A stretch of DNA of 64,000 bases from Sinanaerobacter chloroacetimidivorans (GTDB taxonomy: Bacteria; Bacillota; Clostridia; Peptostreptococcales; Anaerovoracaceae): assembly GCF_018128545.1 (NCBI RefSeq), contig NZ_JAGSND010000001.1, positions 358,153 to 422,152 of the forward strand, given 5' to 3'. The translations under genes and the position numbers were made by a program. Shown here piece by piece: positions 34,768 to 42,799 of this stretch (the first letter of the stretch is position 1; every line of letters starts with the position of its first letter). Under the pieces are notes generated by a model, which was not told the origin of the DNA, did not search any database, and saw nothing but the letters and a program-made list of their open reading frames with translations.

Positions 34768-34796
34768 ATTATATCCTTTCTAAATGGTTTTGTAAA
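34768..34796 (-). promoter_or_regulatory. gltBD promoter
   Basis: TTTACA (34791-34796), 17 nt, TATAAT (34768-34773) on the minus strand: a near-consensus sigma-A promoter 67 bp before the gltB start codon. Confidence 0.75.
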
Positions 34797-34849
34797 TCAA
34801 AATTTTTTGAAAATTCAATTAATCTGAATATTCCATAAAAAAAAGAAAG

Positions 34850-34885
34850 GCCCTATGAAACGAATTCATATTCGTATCATAGGGC
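34850..34885 (-). terminator. Rho-independent terminator after spoIIIAB
   Basis: Stem GCCCTATGA / TCATAGGGC with an inner GAAT/ATTC pairing. On the minus strand it is followed by CTTTCTTTTTTTTATGG. It ends transcription after only spoIIIAA-spoIIIAB. Confidence 0.85.
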
Positions 34886-34923
34886 TGAACAATGTTGATA
34901 ATAATGGGATTCAAGCGATTAAA

Positions 34924-35442
34924 TCAAACCAGTAATATGACCACCAGAACTCCTACTGCAGTTCCCAAACTTTTATACATTTTTCCTTTGGTTCTCTTTT
35001 CTTCTGCGGCTTCGGCAACCTGGGCATCCAATAGTGTATAAGCTCTGGAAAAGAGGCTGTATTGACTTCCCATATCTGTTTTGCCCAATTCTATGCCCAG
35101 ATCAGAAAGTACTTGCTTATCTGCTCTTGTTAACGAACTGTCTTTATAAACAAGCTCAACTGCCTGATTCCAGCAATTTGCAAAGTCATGTGCGAAATCT
35201 TCCCTCAGTAAACGGCTGGTGGTTTCAAAAAGCCTGCCTGCCAAGCTTATTTTCATTCCGCTTATCTTTATAAAAATTTCAGGTAAGGGATCCAGCCTGT
35301 ATTTCATTTCCGATTCTAAAATCTTGATTGTCGTAATAAGGTCCTGCAAATGCAGCACTCTGTTTTCATAAGTTCTTGCTTTCAAATGGCCTGCCGCAAT
35401 TCCTGCTATTATAATCAGAATACACAGGATAATTTTTACCAT
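34924..35442 (-). CDS. spoIIIAB: Stage III sporulation protein SpoIIIAB
   Basis: 172 residues. An N-terminal membrane helix (ILCILIIIAGIAAGH), a cytoplasmic helical body (LHLQDLITTIKILESEMKYRLDPLPEIF) and a C-terminal hydrophobic anchor (MYKSLGTAVGVLVVILLV), the layout of SpoIIIAB. Its body resembles type II secretion GspF and probably couples the SpoIIIAA ATPase to the membrane complex. AAAGGAGG precedes ATG, within a 23-nt element repeated before ylbF. It is cut off from spoIIIAC by a terminator and 15 kb. Confidence 0.93.
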   Translation of the reverse strand: MVKIILCILIIIAGIAAGHLKARTYENRVLHLQDLITTIKILESEMKYRLDPLPEIFIKISGMKISLAGRLFETTSRLLREDFAHDFANCWNQAVELVYKDSSLTRADKQVLSDLGIELGKTDMGSQYSLFSRAYTLLDAQVAEAAEEKRTKGKMYKSLGTAVGVLVVILLV

Positions 35443-35448
35443 TCTTCT

Positions 35449-35471
35449 TCCTCCTTTCTTAGCCCGCCCAA
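35449..35471 (-). repeat. 23-nt repeat copy 1 (spoIIIAB leader)
   Basis: A minus-strand element beginning TTGGGCGGGCTAAGAAAGGA carries the spoIIIAB ribosome-binding site. It is identical over 23 nt to 42696-42718 before the ylbF-family gene. Its GC-rich half stands out in AT-rich spacer. Confidence 0.85.
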
Positions 35472-35482
35472 TCTGTTTTCCA

Positions 35483-36391
35483 TTAGATCATGCTGATATT
35501 TCTCCAGTCCCGAATACCTGCAATGGAACCTGTTGCCGGTATATTGGATAGAAATATCAATCTTTCAAAGACACCGGAAAGCACCATTTCACCGATGCCG
35601 GAGCTGATCAGATCCTCATAGGTGCTTCCGTGAATGGTGGTAAGCAGCTTGATTCCGGCACAGACAGCTGCCTCTATGGCATAACAATCTTCTTTTTTTC
35701 CGATTTCATCTGTGGCGATGATATCCGGTGCCATAGATCGAATCAGCATGATCATGCCTTTTTCTTTCGGGCATCCATCCAGTACGTCGGTACGAATTCC
35801 AAGGTCATAGGAAGCCTGGCCATGATAAGTACCGGATATTTCCGAGCGTTCATCACAAACCCCTACCTTATGGCCCATACCGCTCAGGTTGCGGATCATA
35901 TCCCTTAATAAAGTCGTCTTTCCGCACTTCGGCGGTGACACAATAATGGTATTATAAATCTGATCATTTCCTTTCATAATATATCTCATACAGGGATCCG
36001 AAACTCCTATAATTTCTCTGCTTCTCCTGATATTGACGGAGGAAATGTCTTTGATTGTCTTTACCCGGCCGTTTTCCATAACCGTACGCCCGCAAATGCC
36101 CACCCGATGGCCTCCTTCTATTGTAATATAGCCATTGGAAAGCTCTTCCTGATAGGCGTAAGCGGAATGATTAAGAATTGTATTGAACACCATGTTCAGT
36201 GTTTCCTTGTCCATTTTTTTGCCGATCCGGCTCTGAAGCTCATATTCTCTGCCTCCGGCTAATATCATGACTTGATTACCTGTTCTGATTCGGATTTCTT
36301 CCAGATTGTTAAGGACATGATCCGGCAGTCGTTTTAATTGTTCTCCGATATCTGCAGGCAGTTTTGTGAGTATGTTCTCAAGTCCATTCAT
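35483..36391 (-). CDS. spoIIIAA: Stage III sporulation protein SpoIIIAA (ATPase)
   Basis: 302 residues. A secretion-ATPase-like protein with Walker A SPPKCGKTTLLRD (about 160) and the Walker B-like region DIIATDEIGKKEDCYAIEAA, preceded by GHRVGICGRTV. It likely powers assembly or transport by the SpoIIIA-SpoIIQ channel from the mother-cell side. AAGGGGG lies 8-10 nt before ATG. It follows the CNNM/CorC gene's terminator; only spoIIIAB is co-transcribed. Confidence 0.95.
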   Translation of the reverse strand: MNGLENILTKLPADIGEQLKRLPDHVLNNLEEIRIRTGNQVMILAGGREYELQSRIGKKMDKETLNMVFNTILNHSAYAYQEELSNGYITIEGGHRVGICGRTVMENGRVKTIKDISSVNIRRSREIIGVSDPCMRYIMKGNDQIYNTIIVSPPKCGKTTLLRDMIRNLSGMGHKVGVCDERSEISGTYHGQASYDLGIRTDVLDGCPKEKGMIMLIRSMAPDIIATDEIGKKEDCYAIEAAVCAGIKLLTTIHGSTYEDLISSGIGEMVLSGVFERLIFLSNIPATGSIAGIRDWRNISMI

Positions 36392-36481
36392 AATTTACGC
36401 GCCCCCTTCTTATATGCTGTCATTACATCATATGAAAAGGACAAGATATTATTACAAAATAAAAGAGACAATTAACGCAAA

Positions 36482-36513
36482 AAAGCACAGTGGGTTTCTG
36501 CCAACTGTGCTTT
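36482..36513 (-). terminator. Rho-independent terminator after the CNNM/CorC gene
   Basis: Perfect 10-bp stem AAAGCACAGT / ACTGTGCTTT. On the minus strand TTTTTTGCG follows. Confidence 0.85.
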
Positions 36514-36542
36514 CTCAATTATATAATATTTTTTCGGATTTC

Positions 36543-37892
36543 TTATTCTTCTTCCGCGTTTTCTTCTGATTTATTTTCAGGCGTAACGTAAAGCTTCACC
36601 TTATCAATTCTTCGATCCTTTACGGACTCAATTTTAAAAGTGCATCGGTCGATCTCAACGATTCGTTCCTGGGTTTCATCTGCATCCGGAATTTCACCAA
36701 GAAGTTCGATAATCAATCCGCCTATGGTTTCATGCTCCTCAGATTCCAAATTCAAAAGAAGTTCCTCATTCAGATCATCGATGTAAAATTGACCATCAAT
36801 CATATAGGTATTGTCATCGATTTTTTCCATTTTTGCTTCATAGTCGTCATATTCATCGTCAATGTTTCCCATAACTTCCTCAATAAGGTCTTCTATGGTA
36901 ACAATTCCGGAAAATCCGCCGTATTCATCAATTAAAATTGCAATATGAACTTTAGATTGCTGCAGCTCTCGGAAAAGGTTATCTATATTCTTGCTTTCCG
37001 GAACCAAATAAGGTTTTCTGAGAAGATTTTTTATATTTACATTTTCAAATCCGTGTTTTCTGGCTTCTATGGTAAAATCTTTAATATAGAGAATCCCAAT
37101 GATGTTGTCGGTATCTTTTTCGTAAACGGGAATTCTTGAATGTCTTGTCTCAAGAAGTTCATCCACGTAATCCGATAAATTGTCATTGATATTGATCATA
37201 TAAACATCGGTCCTGGGCGTCATGATTTCATAGGCAAGTATATCATCAAATTCAAATATGCTGTTAATCATATCCTTGCCGATTTCCTTGATTAAACCGG
37301 TTTCCTGACCGACTTCAAGCAAGGACTTGATTTCTTCTTCTGAATACTGCTCCTCAATATTGCCGTCCTTGATTCCGGTTAACCGCAGTAAAAAGGTTAA
37401 CGACGCGGAAAGCAGCCATACAAAAGGTCTGGAAATCTTAGAAATAAAGAGAACCGGTTTTACAGCAAACAATGCTATTTTTTCAGAATGATGAAGGGCC
37501 AATCTTTTCGGATACAACTCTCCCAGAACCAGAGTTATATAACTCAGAACAAAGGTTACTAAAACAACCGCAACTTGTGTACCGTAGGGAATCCCTAATC
37601 TTGTAAAATAAGAACCGATATCACCCGACATCCCTGTAGCGGCCGTTGCACTGGCTAAAAATCCAGCCAACGTAATTGCTACTTGAATGGTAGATAAAAA
37701 CTTATTCGGTTCCTCATATAAATCTAATAGGAGCTTTGCCTTTTTGTTGCCATCTTGCGCTAGTATTTTAATTTTATTTTTGTTTACTGAGACAACTGCC
37801 ATTTCTGCCGAAGCGAAAAATGCATTTATTAAAATAAGCACTGCTAGGAATAGTAGTTGAACCGCTACTGACATACTCGGGTCAGGATCCAT
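36543..37892 (-). CDS. CNNM/CorC (hemolysin C-like) membrane protein
   Basis: 449 residues. An N-terminal DUF21/CNNM domain with about four membrane helices (LLFLAVLILINAFFASAEMAVVSVNKNK start) is followed by two CBS repeats (about 210-330; MTPRTDVYMI, IGILYIKDF, HIAILIDEYGGFSGIVTIEDLIEEV). A C-terminal CorC_HlyC transporter-associated domain spans about 350-430. The family is tied to magnesium or cobalt efflux or homeostasis, with CBS domains binding adenosine nucleotides; the older haemolysin name is not functional evidence. GGAGG precedes the start. Confidence 0.92.
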   Translation of the reverse strand: MDPDPSMSVAVQLLFLAVLILINAFFASAEMAVVSVNKNKIKILAQDGNKKAKLLLDLYEEPNKFLSTIQVAITLAGFLASATAATGMSGDIGSYFTRLGIPYGTQVAVVLVTFVLSYITLVLGELYPKRLALHHSEKIALFAVKPVLFISKISRPFVWLLSASLTFLLRLTGIKDGNIEEQYSEEEIKSLLEVGQETGLIKEIGKDMINSIFEFDDILAYEIMTPRTDVYMININDNLSDYVDELLETRHSRIPVYEKDTDNIIGILYIKDFTIEARKHGFENVNIKNLLRKPYLVPESKNIDNLFRELQQSKVHIAILIDEYGGFSGIVTIEDLIEEVMGNIDDEYDDYEAKMEKIDDNTYMIDGQFYIDDLNEELLLNLESEEHETIGGLIIELLGEIPDADETQERIVEIDRCTFKIESVKDRRIDKVKLYVTPENKSEENAEEE

Positions 37893-37949
37893 ATTATAAT
37901 TTCCTCCTTTAAATTGCTGTGGATTGCATATTATATACTATTATACCAC

Positions 37950-39173
37950 TTATTTCTGCTTGCGTAACATAAATTTTTCAGAAACAGGGTGTACCATTTT
38001 TATTTTTACAATCTGTTGAGGATGCGGCGCGGAATCGATCGGCTGATCCTCCTCATCTAAGAGTATCTCTATATTTTGGGTAAAATAATCAGTATTTGGC
38101 CCAAAAACTTCGATTTCATCCCCGACATTCATTTTATTCCGCTGTTCTATGACAGCCAGGCCGGTTGCTTCATCATAGCTTTGCACCAGGCCGACAAAGG
38201 TATAATCCCTGGTGTAAGCACTGGTTTGATAATTCTGATCCTTATTGGTAGGTTTATCAAAGTAAAAGCCGGTTGTAAATTCTCTATGACTTACCTTTTT
38301 CAGCTCGGATAGCCATTCGGGCCGGAAAATATAGCCTTTCGGATCATCATAATAAGCATCGATCGCTTTCCGGTATGCGCTGACAATGGTGGCTACGTAA
38401 AAAATGCTTTTCATTCTTCCTTCGATTTTAGCGGAAGAAATTCCAGACTCCACAATTTCAGGAATATGCTCAATCATGCATAAATCTCTGGAATTTAGAA
38501 TATAGGTACCTCTTTCATCCTCTGTGACCGGATAATACTCCCCAGGACGCTGTTCCTCTACCAAACTGTATTTCCACCGGCAGGGATGTGCACATTCACC
38601 TCGATTGGCATCCCTTTCAGTCATAAAGTTGCTCAGCAAGCATCTTCCGGAATAGGAGATACACATGGCACCTTGAATGAAAGCTTCCAGTTCCAGGCTT
38701 TCAGGAAGTTTTCTACGAAGTTCTCTGATTTCCTGGAAGGTGAGTTCTCTCGCCAATACGATTCTTTTCACCCCTTGCCTATGCCAAAACTCGGCAGTTT
38801 TAAAATTGGTGGTGTTTGCCTGAGTGCTGAGATGGATTTCGGCATTCGGAATAGCTTCCTTCACCATCATCAAGATACCGGGATCTGAAATAATAAATGC
38901 ATCAATGGGTATTTCCTTGATCGATTGCAGATATCGTTCCAATTCCTCAATATCATCATTATGTGCAAACACATTTAAGGTCATATGTGCTTTCTTTCCC
39001 CTGGCATGGGCATAATCTACACCCTCTTTGATAGCTTCCAGGCTGAAATTTTTTGCTCCTGCCCGCAGCCCGAACATCTCACCTCCGAAATAGACGGCAT
39101 CTGCACCATAATCAATGGCTATTTTTAATTTTTCAAGATCTCCGGCCGGAGCCAGCAATTCAATTTTTTTCAT
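37950..39173 (-). CDS. trhP: Peptidase U32-family protein, probable tRNA hydroxylation protein TrhP
   Basis: 407 residues. U32 signature features: ELLAPAGDLEKLKIAIDYGADAVYFGG at the start, EAFIQGAMCISYSGRCLLSNFM and ANRGECAHPCRW with the conserved cysteines expected to bind an Fe-S cluster, and a C-terminal U32-associated beta domain (about 320-400). Members YrrN/YrrO of Bacillus make 5-hydroxyuridine at tRNA position 34. The adjacent upstream gene is the methyltransferase that acts on that product, and mltG follows as in yrrL-yrrM-yrrN-yrrO, so TrhP is the best call. One gene here replaces the Bacillus pair. Confidence 0.85.
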   Translation of the reverse strand: MKKIELLAPAGDLEKLKIAIDYGADAVYFGGEMFGLRAGAKNFSLEAIKEGVDYAHARGKKAHMTLNVFAHNDDIEELERYLQSIKEIPIDAFIISDPGILMMVKEAIPNAEIHLSTQANTTNFKTAEFWHRQGVKRIVLARELTFQEIRELRRKLPESLELEAFIQGAMCISYSGRCLLSNFMTERDANRGECAHPCRWKYSLVEEQRPGEYYPVTEDERGTYILNSRDLCMIEHIPEIVESGISSAKIEGRMKSIFYVATIVSAYRKAIDAYYDDPKGYIFRPEWLSELKKVSHREFTTGFYFDKPTNKDQNYQTSAYTRDYTFVGLVQSYDEATGLAVIEQRNKMNVGDEIEVFGPNTDYFTQNIEILLDEEDQPIDSAPHPQQIVKIKMVHPVSEKFMLRKQK

Positions 39174-39224
39174 TTCTTATCCCCTTACCAGCTAATGATT
39201 GACGGCAAATTTCCAATGACATCA

Positions 39225-39902
39225 TTATAGATTTCTGCGGTTTATGATGCTTACTGCCACGCCGTCACCCACTGCCAATACAGAAGTATCTGCAACAGCA
39301 GGATTGGTAATGTGCGGCAGATATTCTCTCATTCTTCGTACGCTGGTTTTTTGTCTTCTATCAGTAATATATTCATCAGAAACGGTTCTTGCTTTTAACA
39401 GTACATTATCTGAAATAATAACGGATTCGGGTTTACAAAGTTTACTGCTTTCCGAAAAAAATTCCAGATATCTGCTCTTTGCGGCATCGATAAATACCAT
39501 ATCATAACCTTCCGTTTCGACGTTCTTTATCGCTGCCGTAAGCGTTTTCAAATTTTTTCTTGCATCTCCCAGTATAAGCCGGATCCGATGAGTCAGGCCT
39601 GCCTTTTCAATATTTTCACTGGCAATCCGGTACATTGCTTGATTGATTTCCAAGCTGGTTATTTCAACATTCGGTAATGCAGACGCGAAACAAATGGAAG
39701 AATATCCTACAGCGGTACCGATTTCAAGAATGCGGGCAGGTTTTTTCAGCCTGATTAAATTTAGGATCAGCGTCTCCGTATCTCTCAAAATAATGGGGAT
39801 TTGGTCTGCCTCTGCTGATTGCCGCAGATCTTTTAAAAATTCATTGACAGGCTGATACAGACTGTCAATATAGGCTGTAACCTTATCGTTTACAATGTTC
39901 AT
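39225..39902 (-). CDS. trmR: O-methyltransferase, probable tRNA 5-hydroxyuridine methyltransferase TrmR
   Basis: 225 residues from ATG 39902 (GAGG 6 nt upstream). Class I SAM fold of the catechol O-methyltransferase type: ILEIGTAVGYSSICFA (motif I), VEITSLEINQAMY, and GYDMVFIDAAKSRYLEF with metal-binding Asp, then SVIISDNVLLKARTV. Bacillus YrrM of this family methylates ho5U34 of tRNA to mo5U34. The neighbouring trhP gene makes ho5U34, which supports this role over a generic catechol enzyme. Confidence 0.82.
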   Translation of the reverse strand: MNIVNDKVTAYIDSLYQPVNEFLKDLRQSAEADQIPIILRDTETLILNLIRLKKPARILEIGTAVGYSSICFASALPNVEITSLEINQAMYRIASENIEKAGLTHRIRLILGDARKNLKTLTAAIKNVETEGYDMVFIDAAKSRYLEFFSESSKLCKPESVIISDNVLLKARTVSDEYITDRRQKTSVRRMREYLPHITNPAVADTSVLAVGDGVAVSIINRRNL

Positions 39903-39932
39903 TTTTTCCTCTCTGCCCAAATCGTAAAGCAA

Positions 39933-40976
39933 TTAATTGATATATTTATCCTTATCTCTCAAAAACTGGTCATAAGTCTCTGAAAAAGCATGTGATCCGT
40001 CTCCTTTCGCCAGGAAATACAGATATTTCGTGTCTGCCGGATATAAAGCAGCCTTGATTGAATCGGCTCCGGGAGAACAGATAGGTCCCGGAGGAAGGCC
40101 CTGTTTGAGGTATGTGTTGTAGGGCGATTCTATCTGAGTATCCTTGATGCTTAAAACGGGTTTCTGCTCTCCGAGAATGTATTGTACGGTAGCGCAGGAT
40201 TGAAGAGGCATGCCAATCTTAAGCCTGTTGTGAAATACGCTTGAAATAATGGGCCTGTCCTCTGATACTCTTGCTTCTCTCTCAATGACGGAAGCCAATG
40301 TAATCACTTCGTTGATGCTCATTCCCAGTTCTTTCGCTCTGTCATAGTATTCTTGCGTAAAGATCTTATCAAATTGGGAAAGCATACGGTTGATAATGTC
40401 ATGTTCCTTTTCCGTAGTAAAGATATCATAGGTTTCCGGAAATAAATAACCTTCCAGTCTGTTGGTGCCTGCCGGAGCATCCTTCAAAAACTTGTAGTCA
40501 AAAATGCCGGTTTCAATTTCCTGTGAAAAAGCGGCAGGATCGATCAAACCTTCCTGAGCCAGCTTTTCTGTTGTCCGTCTGATATCGTATCCCTCGGGAA
40601 TAGTGAACCGCAAAGTATTGGTATTCCCCGATACCAGTATTTTCATCATTTCTTCCATGGACATGCTTGGAGATAAAGAATATTCCCCTGCTTTAAATTT
40701 TCCTTCATACCCACTTGTTTTTGATTTCAGTTTAAATACTCCCACATTATCGATGAGATTCTGTTCTTCCAAAATATTGGCAATACCGGCCGTTCCGGTG
40801 CCTGAGGGTACTACAACCAAAACAGATTCGGTATTTTCAGGCTGAAGGGGTTTTGATTCATGGTTCAAATAGAAACTGAAAATCAAAGCACCGGCAAGAA
40901 TAACAATCCCTGTTACAATAATGCTGCTGATGATAAAACGTCTTTTATTCTTAATCTTATTTCGTCTCTTTCCCAT
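39933..40976 (-). CDS. mltG: Endolytic transglycosylase MltG
   Basis: 347 residues. Basic N-terminus, one membrane helix (FIISSIIVTGIVILAGALIFSFYL), a LysM-like subdomain, then the YceG/MltG catalytic domain with the conserved ITLASVIEREAR containing catalytic Glu (about 220) and SPYNTYLKQGLPPGPICSPG near the end. It cuts nascent glycan strands at the membrane and sets peptidoglycan chain length. AGAGGAAG precedes ATG; 30 bp before trmR. Confidence 0.94.
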   Translation of the reverse strand: MGKRRNKIKNKRRFIISSIIVTGIVILAGALIFSFYLNHESKPLQPENTESVLVVVPSGTGTAGIANILEEQNLIDNVGVFKLKSKTSGYEGKFKAGEYSLSPSMSMEEMMKILVSGNTNTLRFTIPEGYDIRRTTEKLAQEGLIDPAAFSQEIETGIFDYKFLKDAPAGTNRLEGYLFPETYDIFTTEKEHDIINRMLSQFDKIFTQEYYDRAKELGMSINEVITLASVIEREARVSEDRPIISSVFHNRLKIGMPLQSCATVQYILGEQKPVLSIKDTQIESPYNTYLKQGLPPGPICSPGADSIKAALYPADTKYLYFLAKGDGSHAFSETYDQFLRDKDKYIN

Positions 40977-41036
40977 ACTCTTCCTCTATGGTTCATCAAA
41001 TTTGCATTGCAAAATATTAATTACATTATCATAAAA

Positions 41037-41065
41037 ATTTCGCAGAACAAACCATCCTGCGAAAT
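41037..41065 (-). terminator. Rho-independent terminator after efp
   Basis: Perfect 9-bp stem ATTTCGCAG / CTGCGAAAT with an 11-nt loop. On the minus strand ATTTTTATG follows, about 20 bp after the efp stop. Confidence 0.8.
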
Positions 41066-41086
41066 CTTATATAACTTCTAACCACG

Positions 41087-41647
41087 TTATTTTGCTCTTG
41101 ATAAATATTCACCAGTTCTGGTATCAATCTGAATTATTTCGCCTTCTTCTATAAAAATAGGGACCTGAATGACGGCTCCTGTTTCAACAGTAGCTGCTTT
41201 TGTTACATTGGTAGCAGTGTCACCTTTCACTCCGGGTTCCGTTTCGATAACCTTCAGATTTACAAAGTTAGGCGGTTCTACGAGGAACGCACTTCCTTTG
41301 TAGAATTTTATTGTTGCAAGGTCATTTTCTCTCAGATATTGTATCGCATCTTCAACCTGCTCCTGCATTAGCGGTACCTGGTCAAAGGTTTCCTGATCCA
41401 TGAAATAATACAATTCTCCGTCACTGTATAAGTACTGCATGGCCTTTGTTTCAATATGCGCTTTCGGGAATTTGTCATTTGGATTAAATGCTTCTTCTCT
41501 TGTTGCACCGGTCAGGATATTTCTGTACTTTGTTCTTACAAAGGCAGCTCCCTTGCCCGGCTTTACATGCTGGAAATCAAGAACAACGTGAGGCTCTCCA
41601 TTAATTTCGAATGTAATGCCTTTTCTAAAATCACTTGCATAAATCAT
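41087..41647 (-). CDS. efp: Translation elongation factor P
   Basis: 186 residues from ATG 41647, fixed by GGAGG 9 nt upstream. KOW-like N-terminal domain then two OB folds. The tip loop [10 protein letters not shown] carries Lys32, the residue modified in Gram-positive EF-P (5-aminopentanol in Bacillus; the modification here is unknown). It relieves ribosome stalling at polyproline. The order M24 peptidase-efp is ancestral; in Bacillus spoIIIAA follows directly, whereas here four genes lie between. Confidence 0.96.
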   Translation of the reverse strand: MIYASDFRKGITFEINGEPHVVLDFQHVKPGKGAAFVRTKYRNILTGATREEAFNPNDKFPKAHIETKAMQYLYSDGELYYFMDQETFDQVPLMQEQVEDAIQYLRENDLATIKFYKGSAFLVEPPNFVNLKVIETEPGVKGDTATNVTKAATVETGAVIQVPIFIEEGEIIQIDTRTGEYLSRAK

Positions 41648-41669
41648 ATTGTTATACCTCCAAAATATT

Positions 41670-42368
41670 TCAAACAATAATAAGTTCTTTTTCAGACCGA
41701 ACTTTATTTATTATACCAAAACTTGTTACAATTGCCAAGTCTTCAATACGAACACCAAAACGATCCGGTATGTAAATACCCGGCTCTATGGTTATCACCA
41801 TATTTTCTTCCAGAACTTCCTCACTTTTGGCATTTAATGTAGGTGCCTCATGAACCAATTTTCCTACTCCGTGTCCGAGGCCGTGAGGATATTCTTTTCC
41901 GTAACCGGCTTTTGTAATAATATCCCGAGCTATTTTATCAGCGTCAAAACAACTGACACCGGCTTTGATAAAATCAATAGCGGCAAGCTGTGCCTCCAGA
42001 ACGATTTCGTAAACTCTTTTCATTTCCTGTGAAACAGATCCGATGGCAATGGTTCTCGTCATATCACCGCAGTATCCATTGATCACCGCACCAAAATCAA
42101 GGGTGACGAACTCCCCTTTTTCAATGATTTTATCGGTAGGCTCTCCATGAGGGAGGCAGGATCTTTCACCTGATACGCAAATGGTGTCAAAGGCAAGACC
42201 TTCCGCCCCATGTTCATAAAGAAATCGTTCAATTTCATTCGCTACGGTTTTTTCACTCATTCCCGGTTCGATGAATCCAAGAATATGTGAAAAGCATTGA
42301 TCGCCAATGGCAGCCGCCTGAGAAATATAGTTGATTTCTTCCTCGTTTTTAATTATATTACTGCCCAA
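41670..42368 (-). CDS. M24 family metallopeptidase, catalytic domain only (Xaa-Pro aminopeptidase-like)
   Basis: 232 residues covering just the pita-bread catalytic domain. The five metal ligands are visible: Asp in TLDFGAVI, Asp in CGDMTRT, His in GLGHGVG, Glu in VITIEPGIY and Glu in [17 protein letters not shown] and SCLPHGEP match PepP-type prolidases rather than MetAP, yet the roughly 120-residue N-terminal creatinase domain is missing; upstream is a complete ylbF-family gene. The start appears to be TTG 42368, overlapping ylbF by 11 bp. It may be a genuine compact form or an N-terminally truncated enzyme. Confidence 0.82.
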   Translation of the reverse strand: MGSNIIKNEEEINYISQAAAIGDQCFSHILGFIEPGMSEKTVANEIERFLYEHGAEGLAFDTICVSGERSCLPHGEPTDKIIEKGEFVTLDFGAVINGYCGDMTRTIAIGSVSQEMKRVYEIVLEAQLAAIDFIKAGVSCFDADKIARDIITKAGYGKEYPHGLGHGVGKLVHEAPTLNAKSEEVLEENMVITIEPGIYIPDRFGVRIEDLAIVTSFGIINKVRSEKELIIV

Positions 42369-42690
42369 ATTTGATCACTTCCCCCAAAATGTTATATACG
42401 TCATTGATCAGCATGGAAAATCTCATCTCAGCTTGCACATACTGGGCAGCCAAGGGATCTTTCATTAAAATCTGATAAAGAGATTGGATTTGTTCCATCA
42501 TTTCCGGTCCAAGCTCCTCACCCATCATTTGCTTTGCCTGAAGCTGAAACTGCTGAGCCTGAAAATCATTCAGCATAGCCGTCAGTTCCTCATTTTGTGA
42601 TACCGTCGCTTTCAATTCTGCATACTGTTTATATTCTGCCGATTCTTTGATTGCCCTTGCTAAATTATGAGCTTCATCATGTACGTTCAC
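42358..42690 (-). CDS. YlbF/YmcA-family protein
   Basis: 110 residues, all helical (ARAIKESAEYKQYAELKATVSQNEELTAMLNDFQAQQ), matching the Com_YlbF family. In Bacillus YlbF, YmcA and YaaT form a complex that partners RNase Y in mRNA processing and influences sporulation, competence and biofilm. It lies just after RNase J here, fitting an RNA-decay context. GTG start with AGGAGG in the 23-nt repeated element. Confidence 0.82.
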   Translation of the reverse strand: MNVHDEAHNLARAIKESAEYKQYAELKATVSQNEELTAMLNDFQAQQFQLQAKQMMGEELGPEMMEQIQSLYQILMKDPLAAQYVQAEMRFSMLINDVYNILGEVIKFGQ

Positions 42691-42695
42691 GGTTC

Positions 42696-42718
42696 TCCTC
42701 CTTTCTTAGCCCGCCCAA
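42696..42718 (-). repeat. 23-nt repeat copy 2 (ylbF leader)
   Basis: Identical to 35449-35471; here it also supplies the ribosome-binding site, a few bases before the GTG start at 42690. Confidence 0.85.
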
Positions 42719-42799
42719 GTTGCGTAACAAATTGATGCGAACTTATGCAACGTTGATTTATCGATTTCTGCTGTTTGCTGCAATAACACCCTCTTCGGT

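Noticed and set aside
36409..36435. Sigma-E-like TCATATG and CATATAAG before spoIIIAA
   Set aside because: The predicted transcription start would fall on the spoIIIAA ribosome-binding site and the spacer is only 12 bp, so it is probably a chance match.
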